A stretch of 64,000 bases of DNA, taken from assembly GCF_000237805.1 (NCBI RefSeq), contig NZ_CM001376.1, positions 1,478,349 to 1,542,348 on the forward strand, written 5' to 3'. Both the position numbers and the translations under genes were made by a program. Source of the stretch: Jonquetella anthropi DSM 22815 (lineage in GTDB: Bacteria > Synergistota > Synergistia > Synergistales > Dethiosulfovibrionaceae). The first letter of the stretch is position 1, and each line of letters starts with the position of its first letter. A model generated the notes under the pieces. The model saw only the letters and a program-made list of their open reading frames with translations, was not told the origin of the DNA and did no database searches. This document shows, one piece after another, positions 58,303-64,000 of this stretch.

Positions 58303-58863
58303 ATGTACAAGATTAACGACAAAATCGAAGATTTCCGCGCCATGGCTTATCAGGACGACGACTTCAAGGAGATCAAGTTCTCCGATTACGACGGAAAATG
58401 GCGGATCATCGTGTTCTACCCCGCCGACTTCACGTTCGTCTGCCCGACCGAGCTGGGCGAGATGGCCGACAACTACGAGACCTTCAAGAAAGAGGGCGCC
58501 GAGCTGTTCAGCGTCAGCTGCGACACCGAGTTCACCCACATGGCTTGGCACGACGCTTCCGACACCATCAAGAAGATCAAGTTCCCCATGCTGGCCGACC
58601 CGACGGGCAAGCTGGCGAAGGCGTTCGGCGTTTACATGGAAGACGCGGGGCTGGCCCTGCGCGGCTCGTTCGTCATCGACCCCGAGGGCGTGCTGAAGAC
58701 CATCGAAATCCACGAGCCCAGCGTGGGCCGCAGCTGCAAGGAGCTGCTCCGCAAGCTCCGGGCCGCGAAGTTCGCCGCTGAGCACGGACAGGTCTGCCCT
58801 GCCAGCTGGGAACCCGGCGACGAGGCTCTGACCCCGGGCAAGGAACTGGTCGGCAAGATCTAA
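58303..58863 (+). CDS. ahpC: AhpC-type peroxiredoxin
   Basis: Thiol peroxidase reducing hydrogen or organic peroxides. 186 residues with peroxidatic C47 (FTFVCPTE) and resolving C165 (GQVCPASW), almost the E. coli AhpC positions, plus the R120-containing segment LRGSFVIDPEG. GGAGGAG is five bases before ATG 58303. Followed by a PerR-type gene; no AhpF or thioredoxin reductase is nearby, so the reductant is unknown. Confidence 0.95.
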   Translation: MYKINDKIEDFRAMAYQDDDFKEIKFSDYDGKWRIIVFYPADFTFVCPTELGEMADNYETFKKEGAELFSVSCDTEFTHMAWHDASDTIKKIKFPMLADPTGKLAKAFGVYMEDAGLALRGSFVIDPEGVLKTIEIHEPSVGRSCKELLRKLRAAKFAAEHGQVCPASWEPGDEALTPGKELVGKI

Positions 58864-58949
58864 CTTTTTCCACAGGAACATAATATCCCGTCCGCCGTCC
58901 CTCGAACGCTGCGCGTCGGGGGACGGCTCTTGATACGGAGGTGATGACT

Positions 58950-59363
58950 TTGGTCCAGAGACGAACAAAACAGCGGGAAGCAATCCTTGAGATTCTCCAG
59001 CGGCGAAATTACCATCCCACCGCCGACCAAGTGTACGACGAGGTAAAGAAAACCGTGCCGTCGATCAGCCTCGGAACGGTGTACCGCAATCTGGACGCCC
59101 TTCTTGAGAGCGGCATGATCGCGCGAATTGAAGGGACATCGCCGGCCCGTTATGAAGGAGTTCAGGAGCCGCACCTGCACCTGAAGTGCTGTCGATGCGG
59201 CGAGATCTACGACATCTGGCCGACGCGTCCCGTCGTCGACCTGTCGAGCATCCCGGACGACTGCCAAGTGACCGAATGGGAACTGCTCCTTCAGGGGCTG
59301 TGTCCCGACTGCCTGAGCAAAGAAAAGGAAGCCTCGTCGGAGGCTCAAACAGCGTCAGCGTAA
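58950..59363 (+). CDS. perR: Fur family regulator, PerR-type
   Basis: 137 residues: winged helix (RRTKQREAILEILQ, SISLGTVYRNLDAL) and dimer domain with two CxxC structural zinc pairs (C80/C83 and C118/C121). Aligned to B. subtilis PerR, the regulatory-metal ligands are H22, E69 (in place of Asp 85), H75, H77 and D88. The aspartate corresponding to Asp 104 favours PerR over Fur. TTG 58950 has GGAGG eight bases upstream; ATG 58944 is only two bases from it. Confidence 0.85.
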   Translation: MVQRRTKQREAILEILQRRNYHPTADQVYDEVKKTVPSISLGTVYRNLDALLESGMIARIEGTSPARYEGVQEPHLHLKCCRCGEIYDIWPTRPVVDLSSIPDDCQVTEWELLLQGLCPDCLSKEKEASSEAQTASA

Positions 59364-59395
59364 AAAAGCCCGGTTCTTCCGAACCGGGCTTTTTC
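59362..59395 (+). terminator. Terminator after perR
   Basis: AAAAGCCCGGTTC and GAACCGGGCTTTT around a TTCC loop, followed by T. It begins at the stop codon. Confidence 0.92.
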
Positions 59396-59448
59396 TTCGC
59401 TTTCCGCTGAGCGGCCTGCGCTACAATATGATCCGAGGGGGTGAGGCC

Positions 59449-60033
59449 GTGAACTGTCACGAGTGTTCCACCATGCGGTGTAGCACAAAAGGCCAAGCGT
59501 GCCGGGTTCTTGGTTCCCGGTCAAGGTACGACGAGCTCGACGAGCGACTGATGACCGTCGCAGCGTCAGTGGAAGCCGATTTCTACGGCGAGATGTGCCG
59601 AGCCGACGAGATCATCGAGTTCTGCCGGCGTATGGGCTACCGTCGAATTGGATTGGCGTTTTGCGGCGGGCTGGCCAACGAGGCGAAGACCTACGCGGCT
59701 GTTTTGGAGCGCGAGTTTGAAGTGGTTTCGGCCTGCTGCAAAATCGGCGGGCTGACAAAAGCGGAGATGGGACACGAGCAACGCCCTTGGCTTGGGCCTC
59801 TGTCGTGCAACCCGGCCGAACAGGCGGCGGTGATGAACGAGGCTCAAACCGACTTCAACGTCGTGATGGGACTGTGCGTGGGACACGACTCGGTCTTCTT
59901 CCGCCACAGCGCGGCACCCTGTACCGTCGTGGTGGTGAAAGACCGCCGGCTCGGCCATAACCCGGTGGCCGCTTTTACCTGTCCGTACCTGACCCGCCGG
60001 CTCGGCGGCCATATGGAGCCCCGCAAGTCGTAA
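59449..60033 (+). CDS. DUF1847 family Cys-rich protein
   Basis: 194 residues with an N-terminal metal-like cluster (NCHECSTMRCSTKGQAC) and the family blocks EIIEFCRRMGYRRIGLAFCGGLANEAK, ACCKIGG, SCNPAEQAAVMNEAQTDFNVVMGLCVGHDS and APCTVVVVKDR. Sixteen or so cysteines and histidines suggest iron-sulfur or other metal binding. GTG 59449 has AGGGGGT six bases upstream; the family starts close to the first cysteine. Function unknown; typical of anaerobes. Confidence 0.85.
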   Translation: MNCHECSTMRCSTKGQACRVLGSRSRYDELDERLMTVAASVEADFYGEMCRADEIIEFCRRMGYRRIGLAFCGGLANEAKTYAAVLEREFEVVSACCKIGGLTKAEMGHEQRPWLGPLSCNPAEQAAVMNEAQTDFNVVMGLCVGHDSVFFRHSAAPCTVVVVKDRRLGHNPVAAFTCPYLTRRLGGHMEPRKS

Positions 60034-60098
60034 ACGGTTCGTGCTCTGCCGTCTCATTCGGCAAAAGTCCGGGCACGAAAAAACTATCGGAGGAAAGA

Positions 60099-62147
60099 AT
60101 GCCCCAACTGCGCGTCATATCCATTCGCCCTGACCTGAAGGGAATGCTCCTCGGCCCGGGCTCTATAGCCCTATCCGGCGGCAGAAAAAAAGGACTCGCC
60201 CGCCTCGTCGGGGGAAGTCTCCCTTTTTTCGCCTGTTTTGACGAAGGGCTGGAGCCCGACCAAGTCATCGCGGGCGCGGCGCTGGCCTCTCAGCTCGGCC
60301 TTGAGGCCGGCAGGAGAATTGCCCTCGAGGCCGTGCCATGGGCTTGGGCCGCCAGTTTAACGCTGGCGCCCCTTTCGCCGCTTCCCCAGTCGGTCTCGCC
60401 GCAGGACCTAACCAACGCCCTAACCGATACGGCGCTGGCGGTTGGGGAAACGATAACGCTTCAGCTGGCAAGGGAAACGGCTCGGTTCCGCCTTCTGTCG
60501 GCGTCGCCGGCGGGTTTTCTGCTCGTCTCCCCCTCGAGCCAAATCTGTCTGACCCGTGCTGTTCCGCCCGTCAGCGGGAAACTTCAGGGGTACGCGTCGG
60601 TCGGCGGACTGTCAGACCAACTTCGGCTGGTTCGGGAGCTGGTCGAACTCCCGCTCGTCCACCCGGAAGCCTTCGCCCATTTTGGCGTTGAGCCTCCGAA
60701 GGGCGTGTTGCTCTACGGGCCGCCCGGCACCGGCAAGACGCTGATCGCCCGGGCCGTCGCCCAAGAAACCGACGCGTGGTTCGCGTCAATCTCCGGCCCG
60801 GAGATCATCGGCAAGTACTACGGCGAAAGCGAAGAGCGGCTCCGCGACCTGTTCACCCAAGCGCAGCAGAACGCTCCGGCCGTGGTGTTCATCGATGAGC
60901 TGGACGCTATCGCCCCCCGTCGGCAGGACATGGGCGCTGAAAAGCAGGTGGAGCGGCGGGTCGTGTCCCAGCTTTTGACTCTGCTCGACGGGCTGCCGGC
61001 CCGAAGTCAGGTCGTCGTCATGGCGGCCACAAACCTGCCCGACTCGATTGACCCAGCGCTTCGGCGGCCCGGACGGTTTGACCGGGAAATCGAAATTCCC
61101 ATGCCGACGCGGCAGGCCCGAAAAGAAATCTTGGCCGTTCACTGCCAGCCCGTTCCCCTAGCCGACGACGTCGACTTGGACCAAGTGGCCGCTCAGGCGT
61201 ACGGCTTTGTCGGCGCGGACCTGGCCGCGCTGGTCCGCGAGGCGGCTCTGGCCGCGTGGCGTCGGATCGCCCCAGACGGGACGTTCCCGAAAAACTTGGA
61301 AGCCGAAGCCGTGACGATGGACGACTTCAAAAAGGCCTTAGCCCAGCTGTCGCCGTCTGTGACCCGCCAGCTACGGACGGAAATCGCTCCGGTGAGCTGG
61401 GACGATATCGGCGGACTCGCCGACGCCAAGGCGCAGCTGAAGGACCTGACGAAACAGGCGTTCGTTTTAGCGCCCCGGCTGCTCGACGCAGGCATACGGC
61501 CGCCTCGGGGCGCGCTGGTCTCCGGCCCCAGCGGGACGGGAAAAACCATGCTGGCTCAGGCCGTCGCGGGACAGCGAACCGCCATCTTCCTCTCGGCCAG
61601 CGGACCGGCGCTCTGTGCGGCTGGTCCAGCCGAGGCGGCTCGGGCGCTTCGGGAGATCTTCGTCTCAGCCCGTCGGGCGGCGCCGGCCGTCCTGTTCTTC
61701 GACGAGGCGGAAGCACTCCTTCGTCCTCGGGGGCGCGACAATGGCCTGACGAGTGTCTTTTACTTTGAAATGGACCGGCTGACCCCGGACGACGCGGTGT
61801 TCATTCTGGCCGCCACAAGCCGGCCGGACCTGCTGGACAGCGGCGTCTTTTCCGGCTGCCGATTTGACCGGCAGATCGAGCTGAAACTCCCCGACGAGAC
61901 CGAACGGGCGCAGATTCTGTCGTTAGCGCTGAAGGGCCTGCGCCTTCCCGCGCTCTGCGACGTCGGCGAGCTTGCAAAAGAGTCTGACAGCATGAGCGGC
62001 GCCGCGCTTCGGCGGTGGACCGAAAGCGCTGCAGCCCTCTGTCTCGGCGAGGGCTGCCCGCTTGAGGCCCGGCATTTTACCGCAACTTTGCCCAGGTTTC
62101 TGTCAGGCAATTCACCCTGCCCGAGAGCAAAGACCGTCATAGAATAG
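60099..62147 (+). CDS. CDC48/p97-like double AAA ATPase
   Basis: 682 residues. A divergent N-domain (about 1-160) precedes D1 with Walker A GPPGTGKT (207-214), Walker B VFIDE (263-267) and RRPGRFDRE with both arginines. D2 follows with Walker A GPSGTGKT (476-483), Walker B LFFDE (532-536) and sensor region AATSRPD. In D2 the arginine-finger segment reads SGCRFDR, lacking the first arginine of the D1 motif. Probably a hexameric unfoldase or remodelling ATPase. SD-like GGAGG is near the start. Followed by a secreted VWA protein gene. Confidence 0.88.
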   Translation: MPQLRVISIRPDLKGMLLGPGSIALSGGRKKGLARLVGGSLPFFACFDEGLEPDQVIAGAALASQLGLEAGRRIALEAVPWAWAASLTLAPLSPLPQSVSPQDLTNALTDTALAVGETITLQLARETARFRLLSASPAGFLLVSPSSQICLTRAVPPVSGKLQGYASVGGLSDQLRLVRELVELPLVHPEAFAHFGVEPPKGVLLYGPPGTGKTLIARAVAQETDAWFASISGPEIIGKYYGESEERLRDLFTQAQQNAPAVVFIDELDAIAPRRQDMGAEKQVERRVVSQLLTLLDGLPARSQVVVMAATNLPDSIDPALRRPGRFDREIEIPMPTRQARKEILAVHCQPVPLADDVDLDQVAAQAYGFVGADLAALVREAALAAWRRIAPDGTFPKNLEAEAVTMDDFKKALAQLSPSVTRQLRTEIAPVSWDDIGGLADAKAQLKDLTKQAFVLAPRLLDAGIRPPRGALVSGPSGTGKTMLAQAVAGQRTAIFLSASGPALCAAGPAEAARALREIFVSARRAAPAVLFFDEAEALLRPRGRDNGLTSVFYFEMDRLTPDDAVFILAATSRPDLLDSGVFSGCRFDRQIELKLPDETERAQILSLALKGLRLPALCDVGELAKESDSMSGAALRRWTESAAALCLGEGCPLEARHFTATLPRFLSGNSPCPRAKTVIE

Positions 62148-62198
62148 AATTTACGTAGCTTATGCTAAGAAATTTTTCCTAATCAAGGTGGTGAAGAT

Positions 62199-62921
62199 AT
62201 GAAGCGTTTATGTGCAATTCTCGCGTGCTGCGCGCTTCTCGTCGGGCTGGCCGCTCTGCCGGCTGCGGCGAAGCCACGGCAGATAACGAAAGCAAAACCG
62301 GAGACGACTGACATTCTGTTCATCCTTGACGAGAGCGGTTCGATGTTTGGCCTGTCCAGTGACACGATCGGCGGCTACAACAGCTTTATCGAAAAGCAGA
62401 AAAAAGAGCCCGGAGAGGCTCGGCTCACGACGGTTCTGTTCAACAGCACCTATCGGGTACTCGGCAGCCAAGTTGACCTGAAGCGCGTCCCCCTTCTGAC
62501 AAGCCGGGAGTACAGCCCCACGTCCACGACAGCCCTGTACGACGCCGTCGGCCGAGCTGTTTCCGATTTAAAGAAATCCCTCCAAGAAGAAGGCCGCGCG
62601 TCTGAAAAGGTCATCGTCCTGATCGTCACCGACGGACAGGAGAACTCCAGCGTCGAGTTCCGGCTCAGCCAGGTTCAAAAGCTGATCGCCGACTGCCGAA
62701 AGAGCGGCTGGGAGTTCGTCTACATGGGAGCGAACGTCGAAAGCGCTAAAGAGGCATCTTCCATCGGCATCAGCAGAAAAAACGCCATGGACTTTGCACC
62801 CAGCGCCAACGGACTGCAAAACGTCTTCGACTCCGCCCAAGAAGCCGTGAAAAACTTCCGCTCTACCGGCGACGTCGGCAAGTGGCAGCAGTATGATGAC
62901 TCAAAGCCGGTCAAGCCATGA
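62199..62921 (+). CDS. Exported VWA-domain protein
   Basis: 240 residues: signal peptide (core about 5-20, cut after AAA24), then a von Willebrand A domain with the MIDAS D44-E-S-G-S48, a TALYDAVG threonine near 112 and VTDGQEN near 148. GGTGGTGA precedes ATG. Probably a periplasmic metal-dependent binding protein. VWA proteins often accompany AAA ATPases of the MoxR type, but here the neighbour is CDC48-like and cytoplasmic, so the link is uncertain. Stop overlaps the next gene by four bases. Confidence 0.85.
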   Translation: MKRLCAILACCALLVGLAALPAAAKPRQITKAKPETTDILFILDESGSMFGLSSDTIGGYNSFIEKQKKEPGEARLTTVLFNSTYRVLGSQVDLKRVPLLTSREYSPTSTTALYDAVGRAVSDLKKSLQEEGRASEKVIVLIVTDGQENSSVEFRLSQVQKLIADCRKSGWEFVYMGANVESAKEASSIGISRKNAMDFAPSANGLQNVFDSAQEAVKNFRSTGDVGKWQQYDDSKPVKP

Positions 62922-63742
62922 GCTGGAAGTCCGATTCCGAACGCCCCGAACAGGAAGGGTGTCAGTTCCACATTCGCGTCAAGCCCGGCGACGCGGCCCC
63001 GTACGCCGTACTCCCCGGGGATCCGGCGCGAACTGACCTGATCGCTCAGGGCTGGGACGACGCCCGCCTCGTGGCGAATAACCGAGAGCACCGAACGTTC
63101 ACCGGCACGCTCCGCGGTGTGCCGGTCACAGCCTGCTCAACCGGCGTGGGCGGGCCGTCGGCGTCCAACGCCATTGAGGAGTTGGCCCGACTGGGGACTC
63201 ACACGTTTATCCGCGTCGGCACCTGCGGCGCCCTTCGCGCTGAGATTCAGCCCGGCGATCTGATCGTCAACTGCGCGGCGATCCGCCACGACGGCACAAG
63301 CGACCTGTACGCGCCGGCGGCCTATCCCGCAGCGGCCAGCTACGACGTGACTGCCGCGCTAATTGAGGCGTGCGACCGGCTCGGTTACCGCTGTCACGTG
63401 GGCGTCACCTGCTCCACCGCGTCGTTTTACGCCGGACAGGCCCGCCCGGGATTCGGCGGGTTCAAGACGAGCTCCACCGAACACCTGATTTCCGACCTGA
63501 CGGCCATGGGCGTGCTGAACTTCGAGATGGAGGCGGCCACCCTGTTCACCCTCTGCTCGCTTTTCGGCCTCCGAAGCGGCTGCGTCTGCACGGCCATCGC
63601 CAACCGGGTAACCGGCCAACTGATCGAAACGGGCATTGAAAAAAGCGTCGCCGCGGCGAACGAGGCCTTGCTCATCTTGGCCGGGCGGGACGAGATCTGC
63701 CGCCGGGAGAACAAACCGTACTGGCACGGCGGCCTGAGATGA
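62918..63742 (+). CDS. udp: Uridine phosphorylase (PNP/UDP family)
   Basis: Phosphorolysis of uridine to uracil and ribose-1-phosphate. 274 residues: VLPGDPARTDLIA near 32, STGVGGPSASNAIEEL, IRVGTCGALRAEIQPGDLIV, and MGVLNFEMEAATLF, the E-M-E ribose-binding block. Slightly longer than E. coli Udp at the N-terminus. Coupled by a four-base overlap to cdd, so the two form a pyrimidine-nucleoside salvage pair (cytidine to uridine to uracil). Confidence 0.92.
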   Translation: MSWKSDSERPEQEGCQFHIRVKPGDAAPYAVLPGDPARTDLIAQGWDDARLVANNREHRTFTGTLRGVPVTACSTGVGGPSASNAIEELARLGTHTFIRVGTCGALRAEIQPGDLIVNCAAIRHDGTSDLYAPAAYPAAASYDVTAALIEACDRLGYRCHVGVTCSTASFYAGQARPGFGGFKTSSTEHLISDLTAMGVLNFEMEAATLFTLCSLFGLRSGCVCTAIANRVTGQLIETGIEKSVAAANEALLILAGRDEICRRENKPYWHGGLR

Positions 63743-64000
63743 CCGGACAAAAGCTGACCGAACGTATCGAAGCGGCCAAGCGACGAGCCGTCGTCCCAAT
63801 CAGCGGATTTCCCGTCGGCGCGGTCGCCGTCGGATCAACCGGCCGAGCCTACGAAGGATTCAACATCGAGTTTCCGGGCTGCGAGCCGGCCTTGACCGTC
63901 CACGCGGAAATCTGCGCTGTGACGAGAGCTTTTCAGGCCGGCGAACGGGCGGTCGACTCGCTGTACGTCACAGAAACGCCCTGCGGCCACTGCCGACAGT
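63739..64000 (+). CDS. cdd: Cytidine deaminase, 3'-truncated by window edge
   Basis: The first 87 codons encode a cytidine deaminase: FPVGAVAVGSTGRAYEGFNIEF, then VHAEICA (zinc ligand H55 and proton-shuttle E57) and TPCGHCRQ (zinc ligands C82 and C85). The His ligand and the GFNIEFPG block resemble the E. coli-type enzyme. ATG overlaps the udp stop. Confidence 0.93.
   Translation, partial: MTGQKLTERIEAAKRRAVVPISGFPVGAVAVGSTGRAYEGFNIEFPGCEPALTVHAEICAVTRAFQAGERAVDSLYVTETPCGHCRQ

Noticed and set aside
1-64000. CRISPR arrays, tRNA or rRNA genes, insertion sequences, prophage
   Set aside because: I looked for direct-repeat arrays, tRNA-like cloverleaf ends, rRNA segments, transposase or integrase motifs and found none.

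Overview
The window reads as chromosomal DNA from a high-GC, Gram-negative-type, anaerobic amino-acid or peptide fermenter. My best guess is the phylum Synergistota (Jonquetella/Pyramidobacter-like). That placement is inference. It rests on a mixed gene content: a secretin and type IV pilus-type machine beside Clostridia-like Asp23, CD1247-type and GerM proteins, many peptidases and amidohydrolases, and a candidate selenoprotein. No phage, insertion sequence, CRISPR array, rRNA or tRNA is visible. Stop codons include ordinary TGA. Several genes start best at TTG.

Layout. 1-1839: start of a long-form ribosome hibernation factor gene (minus), then an aspartate aminotransferase (plus). 1911-3589 (minus): an M20 amidohydrolase translationally coupled to a small thioredoxin-fold gene that has its own promoter, a good Shine-Dalgarno (SD) and an in-frame TGA at codon 16. 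I read it as a selenocysteine protein with a C-G-Sec-C motif, and consider it the most interesting item here. 3697-12267 (minus): rplM-rpsI, a nicotinate phosphoribosyltransferase, secG, rdgB-rph-GerM, an N-acetylmuramoyl-L-alanine amidase, threonine aldolase, a PHP phosphoesterase and a YfcE-like phosphodiesterase. 12454-29425 (minus): thirteen tightly packed, mostly overlapping genes, running from a membrane protein and nusB through xseA, ahcY, two tandem SAH/MTA-type deaminases, alaS, ruvX, mutS, mutL, miaA and ispH to rpsA. 29516-31018 (minus): Asp23, a zinc-ribbon protein and efp.

31262-34642 (plus): Na/phosphate symporter, phoU and an AEC transporter. 34701-42493 (minus): a compact type IV pilus/type II secretion-like operon with secretin, PilP/O/N/M-like proteins, three prepilin-like proteins, PilC and PilB. 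42934-44628 (plus): exported gamma-glutamyltransferase behind an AT-rich intergenic stretch. 44766-49752 (minus): a DUF1858 redox protein, a DUF3100 two-gene membrane system with a second M20 amidohydrolase under a promoter that contains a perfect inverted repeat, a TSUP transporter and a transaldolase. 49872-53027 (plus): a triple OST-HTH (LOTUS)/DUF3825 protein and birA.

53291-57022: three peptidases of families C69, P1/S58 (DmpA-like) and M55 (DppA-like), all associated with unusual or D-amino-acid peptides. 57092-64000: Nudix hydrolase, MarR regulator, AhpC-type peroxiredoxin with a PerR-type regulator, a DUF1847 protein, a CDC48-like double-AAA ATPase, a secreted VWA protein, uridine phosphorylase and the start of cytidine deaminase.

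Together the genes suggest peptide and amino-acid catabolism (aminotransferase, threonine aldolase, GGT, C69/P1/M55/M20 hydrolases and transporters) interleaved with housekeeping operons for translation, DNA repair and the SAH cycle. Coordinates and starts were derived by eye from SD spacing and overlaps. No database search was possible.
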